Shown here: positions 1-9,675 of the stretch, piece by piece
How the letters are laid out: every line of letters begins with the position of its first letter
How positions within the stretch are numbered: the stretch's first letter is position 1
Origin: JTS-RE37 sp041743425
GTDB lineage: Bacteria; Bacteroidota; Bacteroidia; Flavobacteriales; Flavobacteriaceae
DNA length: 64,000 bases
Reading direction: 5' to 3'
Assembly (NCBI GenBank): GCA_041743425.1
Contig: JBGTMS010000041.1
Location: forward strand, 1 to 64,000
Translations under genes and position numbers: made by a program
The notes under the pieces: model-generated
Seen by the model: the letters and a program-made list of their open reading frames with translations, nothing else
Databases searched by the model: none
What the model was told of the DNA's origin: nothing

Positions 1-2411
1 ACTAAAGTAGGATTATTTCCCGCGATATGAAGCTCTGTAAAATCCTTTTTTACTTCAATCTTATTGTCACCGTTTAACTTGAGTTCTTTTAATGGCACTT
101 TCACGTTATCCACTTCAATGGAGGCAATTTTAAAAGGTAATCCTATCAGATTCAGTATTAGTTTGTCATAGGAGGTATTAAAAATGCCATCCTTGAATTG
201 CTGGATGATCAGTTCATTCGTCTTCCCGTTCAATTTAAATTTTCGCAGGCTATAATTTCCTTTTTTATAATCATATCCGTTTTCCGCGTCTTCATAGACC
301 ATGCTGTTTTCTATTCCCAGTTTATAATATACATCCAGGGTCAGTTCCTTGATCTTAAGCTCTCCTACATATTGCTGTACCGGATATTTAGGAATCATGG
401 CGCCTTCCTTAACAAACATTGGAATTCTGTCAATTTCAGCCTCCACCCATTTCTCCATTCCTCCGTCTACGATCTCTCCAGTCCAAAAGTTGTGCCATTT
501 TCCTCTGGGGAGGTACATTCTCCTTCCCAAAGCATTGGGTTCCTGTATGGGGCAGACCAAAATGTGTTCTCCAAATATGAACTCATCCGTACGAAAATGA
601 GTCTGGGTATCTTCCTGATCATAGAATACAAGAGATTTGATCATCGGCAGTTTTTCGTTGGAGTATTTCCAGAACATGGTATATAAATAGGGTAAGAGCT
701 GGTACCGCAATTCCAGATACTTTCGCACTATGTCTGTGACCTCATCGTCAAAAGACCAGGGTTCCTGGTCGCCGTGGTCCCCGCTTGAATGCACTCTGCA
801 AAACGGATGAAAAACCCCCATCTGAATCCATCTGGCAAATAACTCTCCGTTCGGCTGTTCGGCAAATCCACCTATATCAGAACCCACGAATGACATGCCA
901 CTCATGCACATACGCTGGACCTGCACATTGGCAATCCAGAGGTGCTCCCAGGTAGCGACATTGTCACCTGTCCAGGTAGAAGAGTATCGCTGTGCACCTG
1001 CGTATGCAGCCCTGGTTATCACAAAAGGTCGTTTTGGGTAAACATACTTTTTAATCCCTTCATAGGTAGCCCGTACCATTTGAGTACCATAGACATTATG
1101 AGCCTTCCTGTGACTGCATGGGTGGCCATCATAGTTATGTCTTGTATCAAGAGGAGCCGTTTTGGTCGGGACCTCCATAACAGCGGGTTCGTTCATATCA
1201 TTCCAAACTGCATGTACGCCTGTATCAGCAATCAGTTCCTTATAGAGACCTGCCCACCATTCACGGACTTTGGGATTTGTAAAGTCGGGAAAACTGCATT
1301 CGCCGGGCCAAACTTTGCCGCGCATTAAAGGTCCGTCTCCTCTTTTGCAGAAGTAGTCGTTTTCCTTAGCCTCCTTATATACCCAATAGTCACGGTCTAT
1401 TTTTATTCCGGGGTCGATCATCACCACCGTCTTGAAACCCTCTTTATATAAATCGGCTATCATACCTTTCGGATCCGGAAATCGATTCTTGTCCCATGTG
1501 AAACAGCGGAATCCATCCATATAATCGATATCAAGGTAGATAGCATCGCAGGGGATTCGCAATTTGCGGAATTTTGCGGCAATGTCGCGGACCATCTTTT
1601 CCGGATAGTAACTCCACTTGGACTGATGATATCCCAGAGCCCAGAGCGGAGGGAGCTCAGGTGTCCCTGTCAGGTCCGTATAGTCACGGACTACCTTTGA
1701 TATTTCCGGTCCGTAGAAAAAATAATAGTTCATTTCCCCTCCTTCAGCCCAGAAACTGGTGACATTTCGCCTTTCGTGTGCAAAGTCGAAGTGCGTCCTG
1801 AAAGAGTTGTCAAAAAAGATCCCATAAGCACTATTCTTATGAAGTCCTATAAAAAAGGGAATCGCTTTATATAAAGGATCCTGATCCTTGCCAAAAGCGT
1901 ACTGGTCGGTTACCCAGTTACTCATCCTCTTCCCCTTGAGATTAAAATGCGTCGCCTTGTCCCCCATCCCGTAGAAACACTCCGTGTTCTGGGCAATCTT
2001 ACTCATTTTCACTGTGTTTCCCCCAAAGGCGTAATTCTCCTCCCAATGAAATCCGAGTTCATCCTCGTTGATGATATGACCCTGAAGATCCGATATCTGT
2101 ACCCGCAAGGTTTTCTTATCTACCAGCACTTTTACTTTGGAAGTTTCTATCCAATATTCCGTTTTTGTTTCCCTTGTCTCCAGGAGATTATATCCCCGGC
2201 TTGCATTCTCACTTATCGCGTATGAAAAGTCGTCCTCAAATACGTGTTCCGTTGCGTAACGAAACCGGAAAGCACTATTTCTTAGCACGGTCATTTCGAG
2301 AATGACACCGTTTTCAGTTGTGAAGAATAATTTATCCGTCTCCTTTTTAAAATGAACTATATGATTCGGATACAGATTTCCTTTGTATTCTAATTCTGTA
2401 TTGGTAATCAT
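1..2411 (-). CDS. Glycoside hydrolase family 31 alpha-glucosidase, C-terminus cut by window edge
   Basis: The reverse strand reads open from an ATG at 2411 to the window edge, giving about 803 residues; the stop codon lies outside. The GH31 signature WNDMNEPAV is present with the predicted nucleophile at Asp405, preceded by the (beta/alpha)8 segment that starts near LPPLWALGYHQSKWSYY and followed by GSDIGGFAEQP and HSSGDHGDQEPW, all typical of retaining alpha-glucosidases. No signal peptide is visible (MITNTELEYKG), so it is probably cytoplasmic and releases glucose from the ends of alpha-1,4 glucans or maltodextrins. It lies 142 bp after glgB on the same strand and may be read with the glgE-maltokinase-glgB genes. 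Precise linkage preference cannot be read from the sequence. Confidence 0.93.
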   Translation of the reverse strand, partial: MITNTELEYKGNLYPNHIVHFKKETDKLFFTTENGVILEMTVLRNSAFRFRYATEHVFEDDFSYAISENASRGYNLLETRETKTEYWIETSKVKVLVDKKTLRVQISDLQGHIINEDELGFHWEENYAFGGNTVKMSKIAQNTECFYGMGDKATHFNLKGKRMSNWVTDQYAFGKDQDPLYKAIPFFIGLHKNSAYGIFFDNSFRTHFDFAHERRNVTSFWAEGGEMNYYFFYGPEISKVVRDYTDLTGTPELPPLWALGYHQSKWSYYPEKMVRDIAAKFRKLRIPCDAIYLDIDYMDGFRCFTWDKNRFPDPKGMIADLYKEGFKTVVMIDPGIKIDRDYWVYKEAKENDYFCKRGDGPLMRGKVWPGECSFPDFTNPKVREWWAGLYKELIADTGVHAVWNDMNEPAVMEVPTKTAPLDTRHNYDGHPCSHRKAHNVYGTQMVRATYEGIKKYVYPKRPFVITRAAYAGAQRYSSTWTGDNVATWEHLWIANVQVQRMCMSGMSFVGSDIGGFAEQPNGELFARWIQMGVFHPFCRVHSSGDHGDQEPWSFDDEVTDIVRKYLELRYQLLPYLYTMFWKYSNEKLPMIKSLVFYDQEDTQTHFRTDEFIFGEHILVCPIQEPNALGRRMYLPRGKWHNFWTGEIVDGGMEKWVEAEIDRIPMFVKEGAMIPKYPVQQYVGELKIKELTLDVYYKLGIENSMVYEDAENGYDYKKGNYSLRKFKLNGKTNELIIQQFKDGIFNTSYDKLILNLIGLPFKIASIEVDNVKVPLKELKLNGDNKIEVKKDFTELHIAGNNPTL

Positions 2412-2553
2412 CTAAAATGGTTATTTATATCTTGATATCCCTATGAATGTAGGGAGGAAAGATGGGTTAAGCGTAACAAAAAAAAGACATTCACGCGGAA
2501 AAAGGAAGAGATATTATCAGCATTTGCGAACTATAACGTTGTAGTATCATTTT

Positions 2554-4449
2554 TTAGAAAAGAATCGTCACCCCCAGCGGTGGAATCGTTATTTCGACGG
2601 ATTTCTTATGGCCGTGCCAGGGGGTATTTGATACCTTTATTTTGGGATTTAGTCTGCCACTGCCTCCGTACTTTTCATCATCGCTGTTAAAAATTTCCTT
2701 TAATTTGCCCGACTTTGAAATTCCGATCCTGTAATTCTCACGCAACACAGGGGTGAAGTTACATGCGATCAGGAGGTCATTCTTGGCATCATGGCCTTTC
2801 CTGGTAAAAGTCAAAACAGAATTTTCATGATCTCCGTAATCAATCCATTGAAATCCTTCGGAACTGAATTGTTTCTCATATAAGGCCGGGTAATCTTTAT
2901 AAAGTCCGTTGAGGTCCTTCACCCAATTCTGTATCCCCTTATGAAAATCATATTCGGTAAGGTGCCAATCCAGGCTTTGGTTATAATTCCATTCAGAGGA
3001 TTGGCCGAATTCGGCGCCCATAAACATGAGTTTGGCTCCTGGATGGGTATACATATATCCGAGCATAAGGCGCAGATTGGCAAAGCGCTGCCATTCATCT
3101 CCGGGCATTTTATAGAGCATCGATTGCTTTCCGTAAACAACTTCATCGTGAGAAAAGGGAAGCATAAAATTTTCTGTGAACGCGTAGGTCATACTAAAGG
3201 TAATATCATTTTGATGGTGCCTTCTGTATATTGGTTCCTTCTTAAAGTATTCCAGGGTATCATGCATCCAACCCATCATCCATTTCATACCAAAACCCAG
3301 CCCTCCGTATTGTACAGGTCGCGAAACGCCGCTAAAGGCGGTCGATTCTTCGGCGATGGTTTGCACCCCTTCAAAACTCTTATATACCGCCTCATTGAGT
3401 TCTCTGATAAAAGAAATCGCCTCCAGATTTTCATTATTGCCATATATATTGGGCTCCCATTCGCCGGCTTCCCGGGAATAGTCCAGGTAAAGCATAGAAG
3501 CTACTGCATCGACCCTCAACCCATCTGCATGATACTGATCCAGCCAAAACAGGGCGTTGCTGATAAGAAAGGCCCTCACTTCATTCCGGCCGTAATTAAA
3601 AATCAGGCTTTTCCAGTCAGGGTGATACCCTCTTCGGCGATCGGGATTTTCATACAATTGGGATCCATCAAAAAATCCCAATCCGTGTGCATCCTCGGGA
3701 AAATGAGAGGGTACCCAGTCTAAAATCACCCCTATGTCATTCTGATGCAGTTTATCAATCAGGAGCTTAAAATCTTCCGGCTTTCCAAATCTGGAGGTGG
3801 GTGCAAAATATCCTGTCAACTGATACCCCCAGGACGGATCATAGGGATATTCCATAATAGGCATGAATTCTATATGCGTAAAATTCATCTCCTTAACGTA
3901 GGACACCAGTTCCTTGGCAAGCTCGGTATAACTTAGGAATTCATTATCGCCTTTTCGCTTCCAGGAGCCCAAATGAACTTCATAAACCGAGTAGGGCCGG
4001 TCAAGATTGTTTTTTTCACTGCGGTAACCCATCCATTTAGCGTCCTTCCACTTGTATTGGTTGTGCCACACAACCGAAGCCGTATTTGGCGGATGTTCAC
4101 AATACCTTGCGAAAGGATCGGCCTTCTCCGTGACGGTGTCATTATTGTGAGAAACGATCTTATACTTGTACCTAGCACCTATCTCTATTCCGGGAATAAA
4201 TCCTTCCCAGATCCCGCTCGCATCCCAACGAACATTTAACTTGTGATCCCCCTGGAGCCAATAATTGAAATCCCCGACCACAGAAACGGATTTTGCCGTA
4301 GGTGCCCACACCGCAAAATAAGTGCCTTTTGTGCCGGCCACTTCCATTGGATGGGACCCCAGTTTTTCATAAAGTCGATAGTGCTTTCCTGACTTAAATA
4401 AGTCGATGTCAAAATCCGTAAATAAACTATGCACTACAACTTTGCTCAT
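2554..4449 (-). CDS. glgB: 1,4-alpha-glucan branching enzyme
   Basis: This 631-residue protein is a GH13 branching enzyme (GlgB) that makes alpha-1,6 branches in glycogen-like glucan. An N-terminal CBM48 domain (about 20-120, HPMEVAGTKGTYFAVWAP) precedes the catalytic barrel. The catalytic residues can be seen: Asp314 in DGLRVDAVASMLYLDYSR, Glu367 in TIAEESTAFSG and Asp435 in PFSHDEVVYGK. Length fits the short GlgB class that lacks the extra N-terminal domain. It starts 11 bp after the maltokinase stop and forms one minus-strand operon with glgE and the kinase, which places it at the branching step after maltosyl transfer by GlgE. Confidence 0.97.
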   Translation of the reverse strand: MSKVVVHSLFTDFDIDLFKSGKHYRLYEKLGSHPMEVAGTKGTYFAVWAPTAKSVSVVGDFNYWLQGDHKLNVRWDASGIWEGFIPGIEIGARYKYKIVSHNNDTVTEKADPFARYCEHPPNTASVVWHNQYKWKDAKWMGYRSEKNNLDRPYSVYEVHLGSWKRKGDNEFLSYTELAKELVSYVKEMNFTHIEFMPIMEYPYDPSWGYQLTGYFAPTSRFGKPEDFKLLIDKLHQNDIGVILDWVPSHFPEDAHGLGFFDGSQLYENPDRRRGYHPDWKSLIFNYGRNEVRAFLISNALFWLDQYHADGLRVDAVASMLYLDYSREAGEWEPNIYGNNENLEAISFIRELNEAVYKSFEGVQTIAEESTAFSGVSRPVQYGGLGFGMKWMMGWMHDTLEYFKKEPIYRRHHQNDITFSMTYAFTENFMLPFSHDEVVYGKQSMLYKMPGDEWQRFANLRLMLGYMYTHPGAKLMFMGAEFGQSSEWNYNQSLDWHLTEYDFHKGIQNWVKDLNGLYKDYPALYEKQFSSEGFQWIDYGDHENSVLTFTRKGHDAKNDLLIACNFTPVLRENYRIGISKSGKLKEIFNSDDEKYGGSGRLNPKIKVSNTPWHGHKKSVEITIPPLGVTILF

Positions 4450-4460
4450 AAAAGATAATT

Positions 4461-6095
4461 TTAGATTTTGTCGTTAATAATGCCCATAATGCCTTCCAGG
4501 GGTATGACGGCCCATCTTGGCCGCGAGTTCATTTCATAACCCAACTCATAGACCGCTTTTTCGAGCATACAGTATTGCAGGATAAAGATGCGTTCCTGGC
4601 TGTATCCTATGTTCAGATTGTGTTTTTGTATAAGGGCGGTGTAGACCTCAAGAAAGACCCCTATAAAATAACGGTAGAGTACCTCTCCTGCTTTAAAGAG
4701 CTGCTCCTGTTCGTACGGGTATTTCTCTCCCTTATTAAATATAGTTGCATAAACCACATAATGAAAGGAGCGAAAAATCCCTGCGATATCCTTGAGCGGG
4801 GGCTGTTTGACCTTTCGGTCGCGGATGGTACTCTCCGGTTCCCCCTCAAAATCCAGCAGGTAAAAGTCGTTGTCTTTCACGAGCACTTGTCCCAGATGGT
4901 AGTCACCGTGCACCCGGATCCGTTCGCCCTTAAGTTTGGTCCAGTCAAATGTCATGAACCGCTTCCTGATCTCGTTTTTGCGCTCCAGAAATTCCTGTGC
5001 GAGTTCAAGTGCACGACCTTCCAACCGGTGCAACTGATTCTCCACTGTATTAAGACGGTTCTGGAACTGGTACAGCAATCGGTTCTTTAACCATACTTCA
5101 TAATCCCCGTTAAAATGGGTCGGAGTAAATCCTGTATCCTCAAATTCGGAACCTAAAGCAATATGCATCTCTGCCGTTCTTGTTGCCAGAACCTGTAGCC
5201 TGAGAAAAATACTCAACCCTGCCCAATCAATGATTTCCGGAGGCACGTCCTGAATCTTAAGGCGTTGGAACATAGGGACAAGGGGAAGCTTGTTAACCTC
5301 AATATGCTTGTACTCCAGGTTGCAGAAAATTTTATGAACCTCCTGCAGCAAGTATTCCCAGGCATCACCCTGATTAGGTACAAGCTCCTGCATCAGTGCA
5401 ATAGTGATGTTCACATTATTGGCGTCCATGATATTGATGCTTCCCTGGTAGGCCGGTGTATTCGCAAATCCCTTTCGTTCGGAGAGAAAGCGACTCATTT
5501 CATATTCCGGGTTCTTATCGGCAAAGATCCGTCTGAAGAATTTGATCACAGAGGCATCGTTTATGACCACAGAAGTATTGCTCTGTTCAAGTCCCATAAG
5601 CCTGGACGACTTATATTCGGTATCTGCAAAGTTGGTGCTTTTGTGATATTGAACCCTTGTGGTATCATTGGGCTCTGCGTTGCGGATCCTTTCAAAAACT
5701 AGTTTTCTGAATGCCTCCAGATTAAGAGCGTCTATGATAAAGCCCTTTTGTCCATTGATGGTAACCGGAAGTATCCGGTCCTTTTCCGCAAAAGATTCAT
5801 CTGATACAAATGCGATAGGCAGAAAGTAATGCTGATAAAAAGCTTCCTCGAAATTAACTTCAAGCAATAGGCCATAGTAGACCTCTTCCTTTTGCTGTAT
5901 TCTGAAATATTCCTGAAGTTCAATATATTTCAATTTACTGGATTTGCCTCCATACCAGCGTTGGTGCAGGACATATTCTTCAAGGACATCTGAAAGAAAT
6001 ACCTTAACAAATTCTTTATGTTCAAGGAGTTCCTCCCACCGAACATCAAAGACATAAGGTGGTTGTAAAATGGACTCCTGCTTTTTCTTCGCCAT
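4461..6095 (-). CDS. Stand-alone maltokinase (Mak/Pep2 type)
   Basis: This 544-residue protein matches the maltokinase family, which phosphorylates maltose to maltose 1-phosphate with ATP. The N-terminal part (DVLEEYVLHQRWYGGKSSKLK) is the Pep2/Mak cap region. The kinase core holds the aminoglycoside-phosphotransferase-like catalytic loop RVHGDYHLGQVLV followed by the metal-binding LLDFEGEP. In many bacteria this domain is fused to trehalose synthase; here it is a separate gene and no trehalose synthase is in the window. It starts 2 bp after the glgE stop and its stop is 11 bp before glgB, so the three are almost certainly co-transcribed. The product would feed GlgE. Maltose specificity is inferred from family and context. 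Confidence 0.9.
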   Translation of the reverse strand: MAKKKQESILQPPYVFDVRWEELLEHKEFVKVFLSDVLEEYVLHQRWYGGKSSKLKYIELQEYFRIQQKEEVYYGLLLEVNFEEAFYQHYFLPIAFVSDESFAEKDRILPVTINGQKGFIIDALNLEAFRKLVFERIRNAEPNDTTRVQYHKSTNFADTEYKSSRLMGLEQSNTSVVINDASVIKFFRRIFADKNPEYEMSRFLSERKGFANTPAYQGSINIMDANNVNITIALMQELVPNQGDAWEYLLQEVHKIFCNLEYKHIEVNKLPLVPMFQRLKIQDVPPEIIDWAGLSIFLRLQVLATRTAEMHIALGSEFEDTGFTPTHFNGDYEVWLKNRLLYQFQNRLNTVENQLHRLEGRALELAQEFLERKNEIRKRFMTFDWTKLKGERIRVHGDYHLGQVLVKDNDFYLLDFEGEPESTIRDRKVKQPPLKDIAGIFRSFHYVVYATIFNKGEKYPYEQEQLFKAGEVLYRYFIGVFLEVYTALIQKHNLNIGYSQERIFILQYCMLEKAVYELGYEMNSRPRWAVIPLEGIMGIINDKI

Positions 6096-6097
6096 GT

Positions 6098-8047
6098 CTA
6101 TTTTTTAATATGGAAAAAATGGAAAGGCAAGGCCGGATGCAGTTCCACAAAATTCCACTCTGTGGACCAGACATATCCATTGTCGGTTATGAGGTCATGA
6201 ATCCCGAATGCCTGACCCTGCGAAATAGCGAGTTCATGCAGTGGTAGTTGGAGATAACCCCTCTGCGCGTAATGCGGGTCAAGACTGATCACAATAAGCA
6301 GCTCATCGGACTTGTCTTCATTCCATTTGTAAAATGCAATAATGTTTGGATTCTCTATAAACAGAAAACGGAGATTGTTGGTTTGCTGCAGCGCTTCATG
6401 TTCTTTCCTGATGGCATTTATTTTCGTAATAAGGTAAGTGATCTTGTTTTCCCGGGACCAGTCCCAATGTCTGATTTCGTATTTTTCACAATTGAGGTAC
6501 TCCTCCTTACCCGGCATAGCATCGGTAGCCATATATTCAAAAACAGGTCCGTAAATACCTATATTCCCGCATAGCGCCGCAGCCAGGGAATATCGGATCA
6601 GGTGCATAGCCTCATTCGCTCCCTGAAGATGATACGGATTGATATCAGGTGTATTGGGCCAGAAGTTGGGACGAAAGTATTCTTTCATCTCTCCTTGTGT
6701 CAACTCTGTAAGATAGGTTTCAAATTCGTGCTTTTGTTCCCGCCAGGTAAAGTAGGTATAAGATTGTGAAAACCCTTGCTTGGCAAGCTGCTGCATTACT
6801 TTGGGCCTTGAAAATGCTTCTGCGAGAAAGAGCACATCGGGATATTTAGATTTTACCTCGTCAATCAGCCAGTTCCAGAAATAATAGGGTTTCGTGTGCG
6901 GATTATCGACCCTGAAGATGCGGATCCCCAGCTTTACCCAGTGCATTGTTACTTTAAGCAATTCTGACCATAACGCCTTGTAAGCTTTAGTTTCAAAATT
7001 GAAATTGACAATGTCCTGATACTTTTTAGGGGGATTTTCAGCATATTGGATGGTCCCATCAGGGCGTTTCCTGAACCATTCTGCATGCTCACTTACATAA
7101 GGATGATCCGGTGCCGCCTGAAAAGCGAGGTCCATAGCAATCTCAAGGCCTAGACTTCCCGCCATTTTAATAAGTGCTGAGAACGATTCCTCCGTTCCCA
7201 GTTCAGGGTGGATAGAGGTATGACCCCCAAAAGAGGAACCTATGGCCCAGGGAACTCCGGAATCGCCTTCGCCGGCGTTTGTGGCATTATTCTTCCCCTT
7301 TCTGAATACTTGCCCAATGGGATGGATGGGAGGAAAATACAAGGTATCAAACCCCATTTGGGCAATTCTTGGAAGTAGCTGCATGCAATCCTCAAAAGTA
7401 CCATGATTCCCGGGCTGAGGCGATGCTGATCGTGGGAAGAATTCATACCATGTGCTGAAATTCGCCTTTTTACGGTCTACGTATACTTTTAATTCTACAC
7501 TTGAATTAGCAAGCAGTCGTTGGGGATATTCTGTGAAGAAAAGTTGCAGTTTTTCGGAAGTTGCTACCATGATGGCGGCATCATAATGTGCCTCGTCCTG
7601 AAATTCTTCAATCCATTGCACTACGTTAACATTTTCCTTTTGTGGAACTACACCGGCAATGTAATTAAGATACTGTACCCCGTCAAGCAATTCACTCCGA
7701 ACATGCTGCCGGTCTTTTAATTTTGCGGCAATACCATGTTGCCAGTTTAAGGCCTGATCTACCCAGGCGTCAACCTTGTAGTAATAAAAGCCCTGTTTAT
7801 CTGTATTAAAGGAAGCCGTGAACTCATCCTGACCCTGGTGTTGCATCCGGACCGTTCTGAATTTTTTTTCCTTTTCATGGCGGTACAAGACCTCGGCCTG
7901 TATGACATCATGGCCATCCGGAACCACATCTGCCGTCACTTGTACCCTTTCCCCGATAACCCGCTTTATAAAATAGGCACCACATTGCAATTGCGGCCTT
8001 AGGTTTTCAATAATTACCCTTTCCTGTTTCATTCTGGTTGGTTCCAT
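6098..8047 (-). CDS. glgE: Alpha-1,4-glucan:maltose-1-phosphate maltosyltransferase
   Basis: GlgE of GH13 subfamily 3, 649 residues, transfers maltosyl units from maltose 1-phosphate to alpha-1,4-glucan. The N-terminal domain opens with the family-typical stretch RVIIENLRPQLQCGAYFIKR. The catalytic barrel has FPPIHPIGQVFRKGKNN, the nucleophile Asp381 in IRIFRVDNPHTKPYYFW and the acid/base Glu410 in FLAEAFSRPKVM; the 29-residue spacing equals that in the characterised Streptomyces enzyme (394/423). ATG at 8047 is used; ATG five codons further in (MKQERV) is also possible. It is the first gene of the glgE-kinase-glgB operon, and its upstream 171 bp is shared with a divergent lipoprotein gene. 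Confidence 0.95.
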   Translation of the reverse strand: MEPTRMKQERVIIENLRPQLQCGAYFIKRVIGERVQVTADVVPDGHDVIQAEVLYRHEKEKKFRTVRMQHQGQDEFTASFNTDKQGFYYYKVDAWVDQALNWQHGIAAKLKDRQHVRSELLDGVQYLNYIAGVVPQKENVNVVQWIEEFQDEAHYDAAIMVATSEKLQLFFTEYPQRLLANSSVELKVYVDRKKANFSTWYEFFPRSASPQPGNHGTFEDCMQLLPRIAQMGFDTLYFPPIHPIGQVFRKGKNNATNAGEGDSGVPWAIGSSFGGHTSIHPELGTEESFSALIKMAGSLGLEIAMDLAFQAAPDHPYVSEHAEWFRKRPDGTIQYAENPPKKYQDIVNFNFETKAYKALWSELLKVTMHWVKLGIRIFRVDNPHTKPYYFWNWLIDEVKSKYPDVLFLAEAFSRPKVMQQLAKQGFSQSYTYFTWREQKHEFETYLTELTQGEMKEYFRPNFWPNTPDINPYHLQGANEAMHLIRYSLAAALCGNIGIYGPVFEYMATDAMPGKEEYLNCEKYEIRHWDWSRENKITYLITKINAIRKEHEALQQTNNLRFLFIENPNIIAFYKWNEDKSDELLIVISLDPHYAQRGYLQLPLHELAISQGQAFGIHDLITDNGYVWSTEWNFVELHPALPFHFFHIKK

Positions 8048-8218
8048 TGGAATTTGTTAAAAGTAGGGAATTCTCCCAAAACATGAATTGGTTCTCTGAC
8101 TTTTTTAGCAGCCGGTAGCACTCCCACTCCTCCCGATGCATTTTTGGAACGCTTTTTGAAATAGCAATGAGGTGCCGGGCATTTTGGAGCGTCCCGGAGA
8201 AACCTAAAATTAAAAATT

Positions 8219-8776
8219 ATGAAAAGTACGGTACAAATTGCAGGCATTTTCCTTTTGGTACTCTTATCCTCCTGTGAAGGTCCTGCAGGCCCTCCGGGAT
8301 TTGATGGGCGGGACGGGGCCGATGGTCTGGACGGGGTGAATATCCTTGGACAGGTCTATGAGGTGGAGGGTGATTTAAATTCCTCCAATGACTATTCCCT
8401 GTTCAGTGAATTTCCACAAACCATTGAGGTTTTCGAATCGGATGTTGTTCTGGTCTTTTTGTTATGGGATCAGACAGAGGATGGAAATGGAGACCCGGTT
8501 GACATCTGGAGGCTGTTACCACAAACGCGACTTATCGATCAGGGCATCCTGCAATATAACTATGATCATACCTTTCTGGATGTGAATATTTTTCTCGAAG
8601 CCGATTTTGATCTCGCTACGCTGCAGCCCGGTGATACAGATAACCAGGTATTCCGGATCGCAATCATGCCCGCAGATTTTGCAGATTCAGCCAACATAGA
8701 TACCGCCAACCTGGCACAGGTGATGGGCTCGCTGAATATAAGTGAAGAGCAGATAGAGCGTATTCCAAGGGACTAG
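8219..8776 (+). CDS. Small lipoprotein with collagen-like Gly-X-Y triplets
   Basis: A 185-residue predicted lipoprotein. The signal peptide ends in the lipobox LLSSC, and right after the cysteine come about eight Gly-X-Y triplets (GPAGPPGFDGRDGADGLDG). The rest is an acidic globular domain with no family I can name (YEVEGDLNSSNDYSL, LFLLWDQTEDGNGDPVDIWR). Proteins of this shape are frequent in Flavobacteriia; their function is not known to me. The short triplet stretch is too short for a stable long triple helix but may form a trimeric stalk that lifts the domain from the membrane. It is divergent from glgE and is followed 110 bp later by msrB on the same strand. Confidence 0.85.
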   Translation: MKSTVQIAGIFLLVLLSSCEGPAGPPGFDGRDGADGLDGVNILGQVYEVEGDLNSSNDYSLFSEFPQTIEVFESDVVLVFLLWDQTEDGNGDPVDIWRLLPQTRLIDQGILQYNYDHTFLDVNIFLEADFDLATLQPGDTDNQVFRIAIMPADFADSANIDTANLAQVMGSLNISEEQIERIPRD

Positions 8777-8886
8777 CCAGTATAAGGATTATAGGGATTT
8801 CGGAAAGTGTGAGGGATATGCTGTCATTTCTGCTATTTATCTGAAAGGATTTTATCAGAACCACGTCTAAAAGAAAAATTGTTAAT

Positions 8887-9384
8887 ATGTTAAAGCAAAT
8901 AATCTGCGCTTCCATACTCCTCTTCATAGGATGCAAGGGGGTGTCACAGGAGAAGGAAATGATGGCTGAAGAAACGGCTGGAAAAGAATCTGAATTCAAG
9001 GTGAGTAAGACAGAGTCGGAGTGGAAATCCGAACTCACTGATATGCAATTTTATATTCTAAGGAAGGCCGGAACTGAGAATCCCGGTTCCAGCGAATTAT
9101 TGGATAATAAGAAAAAAGGGATCTATGTTTGTGCTGCCTGTCAGACCCCGCTTTTTGAAAGCGAATATAAATTCGATTCCGGCACCGGATGGCCAAGTTT
9201 TGACCGGGCTATAAAGAACAACGTTGCTTATGATGTCGATTACAAAGTGGGCTACAAGAGGACTGAAGAGCACTGTGCCACATGCGGCGGCCATCTGGGC
9301 CATGTATTTGATGACGGCCCGTCCGCGACTACTGGTAAGCGCCATTGCATCAACGGGGCCGCGCTTGCCTTTGTACCTGAATAG
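8887..9384 (+). CDS. msrB: Exported peptide-methionine (R)-S-oxide reductase
   Basis: MsrB reduces methionine-R-sulfoxide in oxidised proteins. The 165-residue product starts with a lipoprotein signal peptide (lipobox FIGC), so it acts outside the cytoplasm. The SelR domain covers about residues 45-165 with two zinc CxxC pairs (CAAC and CATC), the substrate-binding GTGWPSFDRAI and the catalytic cysteine in KRHCINGAAL. The electron donor is unknown; no thioredoxin-like protein lies next to it. It follows the collagen-like lipoprotein on the same strand. Confidence 0.95.
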   Translation: MLKQIICASILLFIGCKGVSQEKEMMAEETAGKESEFKVSKTESEWKSELTDMQFYILRKAGTENPGSSELLDNKKKGIYVCAACQTPLFESEYKFDSGTGWPSFDRAIKNNVAYDVDYKVGYKRTEEHCATCGGHLGHVFDDGPSATTGKRHCINGAALAFVPE

Positions 9385-9675
9385 CCTCAAAAGTCCTTTC
9401 CTGGTTCCGACCCGCGATTAATCACTTTGGACTTCCTGACATGGAGAAAGTTTCCATAAGGCGAACTGATCTGTCAGCCGCTTCTATCGGTCATTCCTTC
9501 ACGGCCACCGGCAATGCCCTTCGAACAAAAATCGCTTTCGGACTCTTTTTTCACAGGTCCAAGGCCTTTATTGGCAATCAATGAATTCCAATGAGGGTTC
9601 CGGATTTTATCTTCACCTTTGGGTTTGGTTTTGTAACTTTGGCACTTCACATTTGACCACCATTAAAATTAATAT
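9385..9675 (+). other. 291-bp intergenic region with a possible 47-residue ORF and the lpd promoter
   Basis: Between msrB and lpd. One short frame starts with ATG at 9441 and ends with TGA at 9582-9584 (47 codons; MEKVSIRRTDLSAASIGHS...). I recognise no homologue and no ribosome binding site, so it may be chance. A perfect -7 box lies at 9634-9641 and probably serves lpd. No RNA gene or repeat was seen. Confidence 0.35.
9634..9641 (+). promoter_or_regulatory. Bacteroidota -7 box before lpd
   Basis: TAACTTTG matches TAnnTTTG exactly, 34 bp before the lpd ATG. TTTG elements occur further upstream, but none at the best spacing. Confidence 0.55.

Noticed and set aside
2941..3723. 260-codon plus-strand frame opposite glgB
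   Set aside because: It lies wholly antisense to the catalytic domain of glgB, shows no domain or signal and has the composition of a shadow frame.
4575..5090. 171-codon plus-strand frame opposite the maltokinase
   Set aside because: Antisense to a well-supported kinase gene; no recognisable protein features.
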